Below the pieces are notes generated by a model. The model had not been told where the DNA came from. It saw nothing but the letters and a program-made list of their open reading frames with translations, and did no database searches. This document shows, one piece after another, positions 1 through 14,139 of a stretch of 64,000 bases of DNA. Every line of letters starts with the position of its first letter. The stretch's first letter is position 1. Source of the DNA: Cotesia glomerata (lineage: Eukaryota > Arthropoda > Insecta > Hymenoptera > Braconidae); the NCBI RefSeq assembly GCF_020080835.1, contig NC_058159.1, positions 25,454,474-25,518,473 of the forward strand, written 5' to 3'. The position numbers were made by a program, and so were the translations under genes.

Positions 1-3000
1 AGGATAAGACCCTGTCTTCATTACATGGTGTTGACGCACATAGACGATCTCGTAAGGAAGTAATAGAGTGCCCCTCCCGCGATTTATAATGGAACTCGTA
101 CATACCTTACTTCACATCACATCACATATATAATACTAATTCTTAGTCTTGAGCTTGCCTTCATTTGATACGTGACGTCATTTGTATGACTAACACCACA
201 CGATACCGAGTATACGAGCTACGTTAAAAGTATTATATTATATAGACTCACCACTCGATATAAGTCTGAGTTAATTCAATTTTATTATCATTGTCATTAT
301 TATTATTGTATCATCCAGTCAATGATTTCTCATAATTATTTATAAGTCACTAGTATGTTTTTTTCCGAGTACATAACATTTATCTTATATTATTTATTCT
401 GATAAATATTTTTACAATGATTAACAATCACAATATTATTCAATATTGATTATTATATATTTTATTTTATTTTATTTTATGGGCTGTCAGATCACGAAAA
501 TACATTTTTTTATTTATTCTTTCAAAATATAATTTTATATTAATGAATTGAAACTAATGTTTTTTTTTTTTCTTAATTTGACCTAATTATTCAGTTTAAT
601 TGATAGAATATTTCTATATTTGTACTCTAGTTGCAAAACAGGAATGTCGTTTTTGTTAAAAAAGAAAAAAAGAAAAGTCTATTATTTATTTTTACAATAG
701 TATTTAAAACAGACGATAAAGTCAAAGTATAACTTTTAAAATGTTTTCTATTTTCACTCACAATGATCTCATTGAGCATTTATATTTACTTGAGTTGCCG
801 CTTTTGTTGTCTAAAACTACACATTACTTTTTTTTTTGTCTCATTCACATTTTCCACGAATTCATCTTAATTTATGTGTACTCAGTTATTTATATCTTCC
901 ATTAAAAAGATAATAATAATAATAATAACAATAATACTAAACTCTGAAAATTTAACTAATAAAAATGACTTTTTTATCCGTAAAAACTTATTTCACATAC
1001 GTTGATTGATATCATGCATAAAAAATAAAAATAATTTGCTATAAAAATGAGCAAACAATTCGCGAAACTCAATTATAAAAACAACATGTTATTTATTTCG
1101 TAAAAACAAATAAAATTTTTTATTAACATTTTCTCGTTATTTTTTTTACGTCATGCACTTATACTGACAACTGGTGTTTACTCGAAAATAGATTATTAGA
1201 GGATAAGGAACGTGTAAAATTTATGAAATTTTTTTAATATAAAGAAAAGATGGAAGTGATGGAGGAGATGGGGATGATGAAGATGATGGAGTTTAAGTTG
1301 ATAAAGAGAAAATGATATTGACGTCGATTAAGATAAAGCACATAATTTTCTTTTGGCCCGAAGCCTCTCACCTAGTTTCATACGCCCTCTTTTAAGAGTA
1401 CGTATCTCTCGTGTTCTACATTGCATTCTACATTCTCACGACACTTCACATAACTGCTGTTAAATCGTAAAACTTTCTGAGGAGTTTAATAATTTTGAAT
1501 ACATTGCTTTGCACCTAATTCTATTGATCTACATATTCATATTTTATAAATAATGATAATAATATTAATATTGATAAATTTATTATTAAATTTAATAATT
1601 GTTACAAACTCAACAATTATTAATATAAATAAATAATTTAACAATATTATTAATCGGATTGAACTGAAGCCTTTCGTTATTGATTATTTATGAACAATAA
1701 TAATAATATTTAATGATAGATGATAACCAGGGATCCGTATAAGATTTAATTTACTATTGAGGTGATATAATAGAAATATATGCGATTCAGAATGTTGGGG
1801 TATATAGGAACGCGAAACCGGGTCAAAGCTTTCTCCCCGTCAAAGCTGAGGAAATAACTAAATAAAGCATCACCGACGGACGACGATGCAAGCCAACCTC
1901 TATTTCTCTTCTTCGAGAACACCGTATTATGGAAATAGTGTCTTAGTGTTTTTTATAATAAAGAAACAGTACCTATATATAATGAAAATGATAAATGATC
2001 AAAATAGAAAAAATGAATGAAAAATATCTCGAAATTAAAGTTGAGACATTTATAATTTTCATGGAATTTCAGCATTTTAATATTTATTCATGACCTATAA
2101 ATATTTAAAATTTGAATTTGAAATTATCTTCCTTTAATTATTTATTTTACTGTTAAATTTAATAAAAATATTTGGATTAATCTCAATTTTTTGTAAAAAC
2201 AAAGTTATTGTTTTAGAGAAATGAGGAACGAAATTTCCCACAAGAAAGCATCAAAAAAGTCACTGGATTTCCGTTTTTTTTTTTTTTTTTTTTTTTTTCA
2301 ACATGATTTTTTTTCAACAAGACAATTTTATTCAAATGAGTCAACAGTTTTATTCTAGCGGAAGATGAAAATCACAAAAATTTTTTTAGAATTTTTCGTT
2401 CAAATTTTTTTTTTTCTTGAATAATTGAATTGAATTTTTTTTTTGTACTGAAAATTGAAAAAAAAAGTCAAACAAATCAAGCTGATGATAGTTTTTATTC
2501 GCAACGACAAATAAGAAAAAAAAGAAACCTTGAAAACTAGAATTAAACATTTTTTCATCAACCTAGCCAAATATTTTATTACTAAAAAAACTAATAATAG
2601 AAAAAACAAATCTTTGGAGGTCGTTTCCTCCCATTATATTTAACATTGTTATAAGTTACGACCAAGTTTTCATGATAACAAATAATATATATAATTTCAA
2701 TATTTTCAACTTTCAATATTTATATTTACAATCGGAAAAACTTTTAACAAATAACCAGAAATCCAATATTCCAAGCCAAGTATTAAATTAATGTTAAAAT
2801 ATCGAGTTTCAATCTTTGTAAAAATACTTGTGTTTTCATCAAATAAAAGTTGCTCTGTACAGCACAGACATATGCCTTGATTACACATATTTTTTCCTCG
2901 ATTATGAAATCCTCTACAAAGAAGCAAAAAACCCACAACATAGTTTTATTTAAAACTAATCTTAAGGTCAAACGTCGCTGTATTTTGTCACTAAACATTA

Positions 3001-5584
3001 AATATTCAATACAACACTGTACTAGTAAAGTTTTATTCAGAAACCTGTCGTGTTTCATTTCTGTGGGCGCAAACTTTCCCTCCATACCGATAAAACGCCC
3101 GTAAAATCTACAGTACCGGCTTTTCATCATCATATACGAGTGTAAATCTTAAATACACATAGACACACGTCTAAAGTATTACAAGTAAACTCAAAAATCA
3201 TTAAACCGCCTACATAAGCAGACATACTTGTCCTGTCATTACACAGCTGTTACAGCCTCCGTTACCCGTCAAAGTATTGCTTTAGTTCTTTTATCTCAAC
3301 TTAGTTTATCCGTTTTTTTCTTTTTGTTTTTTGTTAGTTTGCGTCCCTACTTTCTTCACGCATAACGCCCGGTTATTTTTACTACAAACACGTGGGCTTA
3401 GTCGAATAGTTTTGTTATATCACTTATGCTTTTACTAACTAAACGCTTTACTATGCGGTTGCTAGGAGGAATTTACACAGAAAAAAAGTAGAAAATCACT
3501 CGAGTAACTACTAATAAATTCAATTGCATCATGGAAATTTTTTGTTAAAAATTTATGCAGTTACCGATAGTCAAATTTTGATACTCAAAAAAATTAATTC
3601 TTTTTCATACAAAAATCTTGCTGTGAAAAACTATAAAACTTAAAAAAAAATTTTTTTTTGTAATTTCATAAAAATTGATACAGAAAATTTTTTTTAAGTA
3701 ATGTACACTTTCATTGAATTCGATTGTTGACTTGTTCAATTATAATTGAGTTTGACTATTTTTTAATAGAAATAATCAAAATTCCTTAGCGAAGATATTG
3801 TTCATAAATTAATAAATTATAATAATTTCAATAAAAAAATTTCAATCTACTAAATTTGAAATATAATCTTGTTTCATTTTTTACATACCTCAAGACTCAA
3901 TGTATCAATTTAATTATATTCCCCCAAATATTAATAACCATCACTTTTGTTTGTGTTTGTACTAAAATTTATCAATTTCCCAATTTCGATAATTTATAGT
4001 GCCGTTGAATAAGCAGACATTAAATGAGGATTAAAAGCTTGTGGGGTTACAAAGTTATCTCTGTCATTGGGCTATTTATCGAAATATATATATGTACACA
4101 TACAATAAATACATAATACATAGATATATATTTATAAACTATGCCTTTGTGCAGGCCGATAAAAGCATAATCCTACAAAACCCGTCGAGCACCCAGGGGA
4201 AACGTTCGTCTAATTTTAATCCTCTGAGCTTTTAATTTTGTGAAATACATAACACGATATCTATACATAATATATGCATCTATTACTATTACACTATGAA
4301 TATTATATTTACCTATTAAAAAAAAGTAATTATGATTATTTTGTTGACACCTCGGAGGGTTCAGTTTTTTACACAATTTTTTACTTTCAAATCCGGTTAA
4401 ATTTTTAAAAAAATATTTTTAGCCGTTTATTTATAGTTTTTTTTCTACACGCGCGACTATTGTCAAGTTCTCGGTTACATACTACACATACTACACATAT
4501 ATAGTGTATTTATACGATCCACATATGTGTTATTTGCGGAGATAGTCTGTATTTTTTATTAAATCGGGTGGTAATTTATTATTTTATTATTTTTTGAACT
4601 AAAAAATGATCTTAGGAATTCACCTACGATGCGGCGTCTCGCGCGAATGTTTCCACCGAGGACGACTTATTTTAGTGCACCCCGTGTTATATCTGCACGT
4701 TTAAATAGAGCTTTTGCCTAGACGCTGGTTGCCCGTATGTTGGCACAAGGTAATCGGTTGCTTTCTTGGCAAGCTGTTTCATTTCTTGGTGCTACTGCTG
4801 GTTACTTCGCGTACATACCACACCTATAATATTTTTTTTAACCGCAGACATTACTATTGCGTCACTATAATTCTTACGCACATTTTTTTATATATTGAAC
4901 AATATTTGTTCTAAGTAGATTTATAAAAATTCGGGAAATCAACGAAATACTTCACTTTAATCTATAAGTTATGAATTTTCGTGAGAATTTTTGAGCAAAG
5001 ATCTTAAACCAAAAAAGTAATTGTCAAGAATTAGATCATGTAGGATTTTACTTGATTAAAGAATTTTCATGCTTGATTCAAAATTTTTTTATTTTTAATC
5101 AAATACATTTTTTATCAGTAGCGGTATCTTAAAAATAAAATATAATTTTGAAAATAGTATCTGAAATTTTAACAGAATATAATAATATTTATTTGAAGTT
5201 TCATAATTTCATAAAAATTTTTAACTCTGAATATAATTGTAATTCACACACCCAAAAAAAAATTTATTTGAACAAAAAACTATCGAAGAAGATCAAAATA
5301 ATCTGCCTAAGATATAATTGTCTTCATAAATATTTTCTTGATTCAAAAAAATTTTATTCTATACTTAAGAACGATTTATTTCTGTACCTATAATGTTTCT
5401 CTATACTGTAACATACTATTGTTGCCGGTAGACTCTCCTTAAAATGTTAATATTGAGTTTCTATCTATTGGATATAACAATAAAGCAAAAAAAATTAATT
5501 AATATTATGAATAATGTACGTAGAGTATGTTAACCCACGTTACAGAACAAATATTTAGATTGTTATGCAAATGAATGTTTGCAG
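1..5584. other. AT-rich non-coding region, no gene recognised
   Basis: Very AT-rich, with poly-T/poly-A runs (for example 2275-2298) and short simple repeats (TAA and TTTTA units near 905-930 and 455-480). The short open frames here have no recognisable domains and no coding-like composition. A perfect palindromic CRE-type octamer TGACGTCA lies at 173-180. Somewhat GC-richer patches at about 1800-1900 and 4620-4810 have no clear exon structure. Confidence 0.6.
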
Positions 5585-5741
5585 GTGAAGGTATCAGTCC
5601 ACTGTGAATCCTGTCGTGGCAACTTTAAACTATCACGTCGCATGCTTCGCGGAGTCAAGTCCAACAAGTCGGAAATACCCGATCAAAGGAGGCGCTGCTC
5701 GTGGATAATATGCGGTAGAACCTGTAATCCACGACTGGCAG
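5585..5741 (+). other. Orphan exon-like segment of 157 nt
   Basis: Bounded by tttgcag (5584) and ggcag|gtaaat (5742). It is much less AT-rich than its surroundings and open in only one + frame, which begins VKVSVHCESCRGNFKLSRRM and later reads RRCSWIICGRTCNPRLA. I do not recognise the peptide. It could be a coding exon of an unidentified gene, an exon of a non-coding RNA or 5' UTR, or chance. The minus strand also has a fairly long open frame here, which weakens the coding reading. Confidence 0.3.
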
Positions 5742-8664
5742 GTAAATTTAACAGGTAACCGAATTGCGTAGAGATTCATTTTCCATCGGGGGTGGATTTT
5801 ACTCTCTCTATCTATTTATCTCTATCTCTCTCTTCTCAACACATACACGCTTTTATTTATTATACTGTATAAATTATATCCTGTTTCCTGAGGGATATTA
5901 ATGAATGTGTCTGTAGGTTTTTTTATTTATGCATCTGTGTATTTACGGTGGCATGGTACATACTTAATTCAATCCACTTGATCTATAGTGCTCGGATGAC
6001 TTTTCGACCCACGACGTCGATTGATGTATCGAGCCGCGCTTACACAATAAGTAAGACGATACAGAGCATAAGATAATTGGATAATCGATATGAGTTAATC
6101 AAATTCCAAGGCAGGATTGTGCGAACGCATCTTGTTTTAAATACATTTTTTTAACATCACTCTCATAATTATTTACTTCCGTGAACTACTCTCGATAAGA
6201 TTTACTCTGACTCAGCAGAATTAAAATTCCTAAAATCTAGGCGTTTATTATTTATTTTGGGTCAAAATGAGTCATTTCATAGTAACTAATCAAAGTACTT
6301 CAGTTTTTCATCGAAATGACATCACTTTTAACTACTGATTTTATGAAGCCTTCTTTTCTTTACTTTAACATTATTAATTAAAAAATTAAAAAGGGTGATT
6401 GTTAAGCTGATAAAGAAATTATCTAGATCCGAGAGAAAAAATCTAGAACCAAGCAAATTATTTTGTAAAAATTTCTTTTTTTATCAAGTCGAAAAATTTT
6501 TGAACTGAAATATTTCTCGGTTTAAATAACTTTTATTTCGTTCAAAATTTTTCTTGGATTAATAAAAAAGATTTATTCAAAGTAATTATCTAGGTTCAGA
6601 ACCTTTTCTCTTAGATCGTTAATTTTTCCATTAGTGTATATATTGAAAAAAAATAAATAAAAAAAAAAACATAATTCAAATAAACATTTGTATGATCAAA
6701 ATATTTTTTTGAAGTTCTATATTCATAATTTTATTGAATTCTCATCGGACAAAAATTTTATCGGAATGTATACAACAAGACCCATAACCTTAAAAAGTGA
6801 TCATTGTCATGGTTCATAGTATTGCAACTGAAATAACATTTATGTTTATTCAGTATCTTACAATAACAATTATTCTATTAATATAAATGTTTACTTTCAG
6901 AAACATCAATGCTTACACAATAAAAGTTTAAGGTTATGGATTTTATAATAGCATTTATCTTCACAAACCTTCTTTCAATTTTTCACAATTGGTCAAAAAA
7001 GGTCAACTTGTCTATTAGAAAAGTTCATTGATTCAAATTGAAGAATTGAAAGCCAAGCAAATAAATTCGGTCAAAATTTTATAAATTTGAATGAAAAAAA
7101 TTTTACTTTAATCCAAAAAGTTTTAAATTAATATAATACAATTTAAAAATAAAAGTTTTAAAATATTATCTGGAAACAAAAAGCTGACCTCTGTAAAGTT
7201 AAATCGATTTCTTCGCCAAAGAATTTATTCAATTTCATGAAAAACTTCAAAAGACACCGAATGAAAAAACAAAGTAAACTTTTTTAAATTGCCAACGGTA
7301 TCTTCCGTTTGAATAAATTCTGCAAAGGTTCTATCAATATTCAAATCTGGTTATATTTGGCGACTGAACAGTTTTAAGAATTTACCAATAAAAACTAAAA
7401 AGCCCGTTTTTTTATAAATAATTTCATTCATCTTCCCCTTTATTCAAATTACCAAAACTCAAAAGCTTAATGTCACTCATTACATCGGAGATGAACAGCA
7501 CAAAATGTTATGTTTCTTAACTTATACCAAGCTGAAATTCAGAAATGGACATCTGAAATCTTAAAATAAAAGCCGAAATTTCCTATCAATCTTAATTACT
7601 TGAGCGCTTGAATAACTCGTTAATATATTTTGACGTTTGAAATTCAAACATATCGATCTTCTAGTATGTCAAAGAGTGTAATCGAGCAGAGTATAAGATT
7701 TTATTTGTTCTCTTTGTGGCTTTCATACTCTCTCATTGTTCCTTTATTCTCATAGTTGTCAGCAATGTGTCGATGATAGTACAGTCCAACTACCCAATTT
7801 CGTGACGTCCCAGTTATTCAACTACCAACAACCCAACTCTCCAATGGTCCTCAATCTCTTCTCTCTATATATACATATACATATATATGTATATATTTAA
7901 TGGTATAGATAACTAGGTTACGGGAGCTGTCCTCGATCCCTACAGTGTGTTACTACATGACCGTTCAATGGATGAAAATCACATGTCCAGAGTCACATCC
8001 CTCGACCTTTCCCACTGTCACCCCTTTTAATAGTTTACTAGTACATACATTCACCCTTTCTTCATCTTCTTCCCTCATCTCAATGTCAAACCTGTGTCAT
8101 TACATGCCCGTCAAGTGTCTTCAACAACAAACTCTGTCATGATAAAAGTAAATAAACTTTTTTAATTTAAATCGACCGTCCACCTACTTTTTTTACCATT
8201 TTTTATTCCAAATATTTTATTTCTGAGTTATAAATATTTTTGTATTAATATACTGATAAAAAAATTGACTTGGTTGAAGAAAAAAAAGTCGTAACTGAAA
8301 AAAAACTAAAATAAAAAATTTTAGTGTATTTAATTTAATAGAAAAATTCTAAAATCAACAAAAATTTTTGCGACTTGATTCAAGATGATTAGATTTTTTA
8401 AATTATTTTCTTGGTTAAGGATTTTTTTTACCAAGGCTATTTATTTTACAAGTAAGAGTAATTTTGTTGAAGTAAAAAATATCTCTTTAACATATTTCAA
8501 TTGAAAAAAAAAAAAAAAGATTAAAGAAAAATTTAGATCAGGAAGTTAATTTTAATATTAAAATTTATTTAAAAAAAAAAAAAAATTCACAAAAATTAAA
8601 GAAAAAAATTCCATTTTTGATCTTATCTTTCACACTTTTGAATTATAACTACAACTTATATTAT
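5742..8664. other. AT-rich non-coding region
   Basis: AT-rich DNA with CT-rich runs (5805-5835) and many variants of a short degenerate word family related to 'TTGAATCAAGAAAAATTTTT' (for example 6420-6620 and 8270-8560) that recurs elsewhere in the window. No gene or structured RNA was recognised. Confidence 0.55.
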
Positions 8665-9349
8665 AGGGGAGGGGGGGGGGCAAAATGGGGTACTTGAGAA
8701 ATCGTTATGATTTTAAGGACTTAAATACGCTGATTTTTCTCGTTTTCAATCGTAATTAAAGAAAAATAATCAAATTTCAAGTTGCCGTAGAAAAAAAAAT
8801 TTTTTTTTGCGGGCAAAATGGGGTACTCCCTGAAAAAGTGAAAAAAAAAAATTTCTTCATCCGAAAATGAAATATCGTTAAAAAAATAACATTTTCTTAT
8901 CGATAAGTCTACGAAAGAACCCAAAGAGAGGAACAAATCACCCAAAAAAGAGACATTGTTAGTTGAAGCAATATACTCCTAACAGGAATTGAGGTAGTCA
9001 AAAAAATTTTAAAACTTTGTAATAATTTTTGACGGGTTTCGCTTGAGTAAAAATAATATCAAGATAAGAAAAAGAGTTCTCTTGAGAAAATTCTAGTTTT
9101 TGGAACTCCCGGTGAAAAAATTTTTAGACTCATAGTTCTCACGCAATTCAAAATAATAGCATGAAAAAAAAGATTCGTAATTTTTTTTGCACTTTCTTTC
9201 TTGGTTTAGGGATTCAGGAAAATTTTTTCAAGTTGAATAATTTTGTAGGCCTGAACATTTATAGTTAAATTATGTCATCAAAAATAATTCGAGAATAAAT
9301 TCGATGTTATTTGAAAAACATACTTTTTTAAAATAATTAATGTACGATT

Positions 9350-9720
9350 TCTCTTCAACACATCACCCGATTTTGATGCGGTTTGCAGCAGTCAACGTCG
9401 TTTTTAAACTAAAGAACTGTTTAGATTTTGGAATTGATCGTTACATCTGTTTAAAAGCTGTTAAAAGAAAAAAGTTATTTTTAATTTATGAGGAAGTCTA
9501 AGTTTCGCTGAACCTTATCGAATGATGCGATTGTCGTTCAAATCAGTGGAGTTGCTCACAAGTTATGAGTGGTTTACACACACACATACACACCCTGATA
9601 GAAATCCTCGTAGGAATATTAAGAGCTACTTCCTAAGACCTTAACAATGTAGAGAGCAGATTAGAATTTGATTTTCGAAAACTGGCATGGAACCAATGAC
9701 TTCCCGATTTTTTTTTTTTT
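9350..9720. repeat. Degenerate relative of the 25.5-26.4 kb element
   Basis: Contains, in the same order, a 'CCGATTTTGATGCGGTTTGC' segment, a run of alternating CA (about 9578-9594) and a terminal CTTCCCGATTTTTTTT word. All have counterparts in the element at 25530-26422. It lies inside the larger G-ended element. Confidence 0.45.
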
Positions 9721-9834
9721 TTAATTATTTATTTGTAAAGTGAGAACTTAAAAATTTAGAAAAAAAAATCTTAAATGTGAAAAAAAAATTATTACAATGC
9801 ACAATGACGATAAAAATTACTGCACAGTAAAAAA

Positions 9835-10013
9835 TTTTTCGTCAATGTGTAAAGTGTAAAAATTTTTGTGTAGCAAATTACACTCTAATGTGTAGAATTT
9901 TACATTCTCATGTATTGAGTTAACATACTAGAATGTAGAATTAACATTATTTTGTGTAAAAACAGTCAGTAACATAAATATTTGTGTTAAATTTGACGAA
10001 AATTTTTTTACTG
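9835..10013. mobile_element. About 180-bp MITE nested in a larger element
   Basis: The left end CAGTAAAAAATTTTTCGTCA and the right end TGACGAAAATTTTTTTACTG are inverted repeats with slight length variation. TGCA flanks both sides and may be a target duplication. It has no coding capacity. Confidence 0.6.
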
Positions 10014-10214
10014 TATGCAAAAAAAATTAGAAAAAAAAAATTTTTTCATGTTTTTTAATTAAAAAAATTTTTTTTCTCTGAAATTGTAGGAAATGACGTT
10101 AAAATATATTTTAGAAAGCTAAAAGAGCTTTTTGGAAAAAAAAATTTTTTTTACAAAATTTTGGGGGTACTCCATTTTGCCACCCCTACCCCATTTCCCC
10201 CTCCCCCCTCCCCT

Positions 10215-12861
10215 AATTATTCGCACTAGATAGTTAAAATACCCTTCGAACATCAAACCACAGCGATCCGTGCAAATTTCAACCCTCATCTCTCATCTTC
10301 CATTCCAGTCTCGTTATCAGGCGCCTTAAATTCACCCCAGAGGCCTAATCAAGGGCGGGATGGTTTGAGGGTGGCTGCTAGTTGGTCTAGTCAGTTGGCG
10401 AAACTGCACGTTCTCGCGGCCACGATATAGAGGTTAGGTGCAGTGTCCGATCAATAACAACGTAACATTCTATCGTGTGAAGCTCACAGGAATTCTCCCG
10501 ATGCTGATTCGCTGGCTTTCTGGAAAATCTCGGTTAAACTTTACCTTTTTCATTAATCTTTTTGCCATTTTCAACTATCGCAAAAAAAGTTAAAAAATAA
10601 AAGGATGACCGGAGGTGTACGGTGTGAATGCAAGCGTGAAAAGCCTTGAACGCTGTGGAAATTCGGGTTTAACATTTAAGCGGATTTTCCCGCGAGCACA
10701 TTTAGTTTGCGCAGAATAGGTTACTATCCTATCATATCACTCAAGTTCAAATATCATTAGTTTTATTCTTTTCATAACATTTTATTGCTCAAGTCAAGCA
10801 TTTGTTTGTTCGTTCTTGATAACGAGATTAAACATCCACGTTGATACTTTAATTGTTGAATTTATAAACAATGAATTTGTACTTGTCGGGAAAGAATTTG
10901 TTAATTAAAAATTGTTCAAGTGATTTTCAATGGATAGAATTGATACAAAGAAAAGAATTTTGTAATTTTTGAAAGATTGTTGGAATTTTTTTACTGAATT
11001 AATGCTAAAATCAGTTAACTTGTTCATGCAGCTCTAATTTTTTTATGGATACAAGAATTAGTTGCTGAAACATCGGCTTTTGAATGAAAAATTACACTTT
11101 TGGAGTCATCCACCGATATCTAATGGACTAATGGTCGTTATATAATTTTATTTGATAGAATAATGGTCGTTAAGCAAATTAAGAGCTAGTTTTAAACCTT
11201 TAATGAATTTACCACACGTGATGATCTTTAGTTGTATGAAAAAAATTTTATTGCTGTTCAAAATTTATTTTATAGAAACACTAAACTTAGTTTTTGATTA
11301 CTAATTTAAATATAACAGTGTTTAAATAAAAATTTAGAATTGTGTACGTGAAAAAATTTTCTGATAAGTCCATACATAATTTTTGATCAAAAGTAGTGTT
11401 AAAAACATCTAATAAAAGGCGCATGATCGCTGAATTGTCTCGTTACAAGAGAGTCAAGTTTTAATTGTGTTAAGAAGCATATCTGTTATTAGTTTTCAGT
11501 TCGATCAACTATTGAACCAATTTTCGGTCTACAACCGAATTAATTAAGAAAAAAAAACTAGTTTTGATGAAATAATATTTTTGAGTAAATAATTACTACT
11601 GTTAGCAAATAAGCATAGTATAACTTAAGATCTAAATGCGCTGTACAAGTAAAATTAACAAGATATTAAAAAAACAAAAAATGAGGAGTTACAGTGAATT
11701 ATTTTTACACATAAAAAGAAGTTACTGACTGACGAGAATTGAATGTTGAAGTTAATGTATCTTTATCACGTGGTTTGTGTATCCGCGCGTTGTTATTTCT
11801 CCTGTAAAATACACAATCAACATAGTCGGATGATTTTAAACGACACCAGAAATAATTCACCCGCAGTACAGAACCAGCATCAGCATCAACATTGCTATTT
11901 GTGTATATATATATAATAGAGCCAGCACTCACGTCTGCGGTCTGGTTATTGACTATACGATGTAGCTTTAGATATTAACCGGTAAAATGTTTTTAAATTT
12001 TTCCACTCGAGCTTCCACTAAACCCGCTCCGTCTGATATTATATCTGTATTTACTACTCTAAGGATGTAAATTTTTCCATTAATTCATAGTATATATAAT
12101 AATCGCAGTCTTAATCATGTCTATCTATATGACTACACGTGAAATATCTCATAGCATTTTTAACCCTAAATCTTGGCACATAAATGTCATGCTACCAAGA
12201 CAATCTATTATTTCAAAAAGATTTAATCTGCATAAATCTTTCATACTAATTCTATTTTGGTGATGAAATGAAAAATTAATACCCTTGAAAATATTGAGGA
12301 TTTTAAGAGGCCCGTTATAGAACACACGGTTGTTTATTTCTAATAAAAGTGAAATATGTTTGTGGTAATAACTCTTGTTGAATATCGTGGAGGCTTATCG
12401 ATAGATGGAAGCTTTTGTTGGTTCATTAATTTATCAGTTAAGGTTATTTCATATTTCATAATTTCAGATTTTCGCGTATCATGATGCTAAAATCAGCATA
12501 CATTTGTCTATTTTGGATTTTGTTTAAAAATTAAATTAGTACTAGAAAAATATATTTAAAAATTTCATCCATAATTCATTCATATTTTCACACTAAAAAA
12601 TTTACCGTCAAAAAATTTCTATAGGAATTATAAAATTGAAAAATTATAATAAATTATTTTTTTTATTCTCAGACATGACCTGATATCACCATAGCGAAAA
12701 ATTTATTCCGCATTAAATTTACTTTTTTTATCAATGCAAACTAAAAACGTAATTTATTTATGATGTTTTAATACTTTATTATTTATATTTACGTTAATAA
12801 TTCATCTATAAAAAAATTTCCAAAAATAATGAAATGTCTGTTAATTTCAGTATTATTCCAT
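10215..12861. other. Non-coding region with a GC-richer patch
   Basis: 10250-10520 and 10600-10720 are less AT-rich than average and include a ttccattccag acceptor-like site at 10310, but no open frame or partner exon could be linked. The rest is AT-rich without recognisable features. The 75-codon open frame near 11.7-11.9 kb shows no domain. Confidence 0.45.
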
Positions 12862-13100
12862 ACACAGAAAAAAAAGTTTTCTACTCTCCACGATACGATA
12901 TTGCTACTGTCACAATACACATGCTGCTATTGAGAGGATAGTGAGGTTAGGAAAACTGTATACTAACGGTAGCAATAGTATCGTGAATGGCACCTGAATG
13001 AATCGTGACTGCTACTCGTAGCTGTACGGATTGTACCCGTAACGATACACTCGTTACTATACAGTAGATGGTGCCGAGCAGAAAACATTTTTTTCAGTGT
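12862..13100. mobile_element. 239-bp MITE, ACAC-GAAAAAAA ends
   Basis: The left end ACACAGAAAAAAAAGTTTTC and the right end GAAAACATTTTTTTCAGTGT are inverted repeats. The interior is rich in ACGATAC/GTATCGT words in both orientations, so it can fold back on itself. It has no coding capacity. The terminal motif is shared with elements at 20995-22131 and 29097-29274. Confidence 0.7.
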
Positions 13101-14057
13101 ATCGTGTAACCCAAATAGTTTTTTCTAGCACACCGTCTAAACCCAAAGATAATATCAACTAATCGAATCAAACCAAACCATTTCCGACAATTTAATTACA
13201 ACCTCTCGAACGAAAATTTCGGGGCATTAAAATAATTAATACAATACAAAGCACATGAACCAACAACTCACGCATAACACTATTATATTCAATAATGAAA
13301 TAACGCTGATTAATTTCGCTCGCTCGGTACATATATATAAATATACATATAAAGACTACCTCGAATGAGTCATTACGATGAATTATAAATAAACCTATAT
13401 ATTTATATTCAGAAGTGATTAACGACATGAAGTATAATAAAAGTAATACTATAACTCGCAACTCCTAAACATACAACAACTAAACGAATCGGAGACACGC
13501 CTCAGAATGGCTTCTCGGCCGGATGGGAGAGCCAAAGCTTAAGAATCTAGAAGCTGTCGTGCAGCTAGCTCTTGGACAAGTGTTATGTTTGCGGCTACTC
13601 CATTTTATTTACACTGAGCAATGTATTATTAATATCACATATAATAATAATACAACAGACCAAAAACTGGAATAGAATCCGCACCGACATTTAACAACTT
13701 CACATGCCGTGGACGGTTACGGTTACCTTGAGTTTGGAGAGCGTATTAATACTACTATATATACTTATATATACTACTGTGGAGGGTGTAGAGTGTAGGG
13801 TGTGTTTTTCCACCTGGTTACGTGACTGCCGAACAGAACAGAATGGAATGGAATTGAGTATGAAGAGACAGAAAAAGCTGAAGCACCAAACCGGTATAGC
13901 AGAACCAAACGAAAACGGGTGGATATATTTTGTCAAGAAAAAGATTCGTAGAAAAAAGGGCACCACCACTCTAGACTGTACACTCTTTTCAACTTATTTC
14001 GTTTAGTTCGAGATGAAAAGATAAAAAAATGAATGTTTGAGAGAAAATGAAACTAGA

Positions 14058-14060
<3 letters not shown>
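13101..14060. other. Non-coding region
   Basis: A moderately GC-rich patch at 13490-13600 and short overlapping open frames on both strands at 13700-14006. None resembles a known protein, and overlap on opposite strands argues for chance. No RNA gene was recognised. Confidence 0.4.

Positions 14061-14135
<75 letters not shown>
14061..14135. repeat. (TA)n microsatellite
   Basis: About 37 uninterrupted TA units. The open frame starting just upstream begins with alternating Tyr-Ile only because of this tract. Confidence 0.97.

Positions 14136-14139
<4 letters not shown>

Larger units (their letters stand above)
8665..10214. mobile_element. 1.55-kb inverted-repeat element with G-rich ends
   Basis: The left end reads AGGGGAGGGG, more G, then CAAAATGGGGTAC (8681-8693). 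The right end is its approximate reverse complement: GTACTCCATTTTGCC followed by C-rich sequence to 10214. An internal direct copy of CAAAATGGGGTACT lies near 8814-8827. No transposase frame is visible, so it is non-autonomous or a composite. Other repeats are nested inside it (9350-9720 and 9835-10013). Confidence 0.6.
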
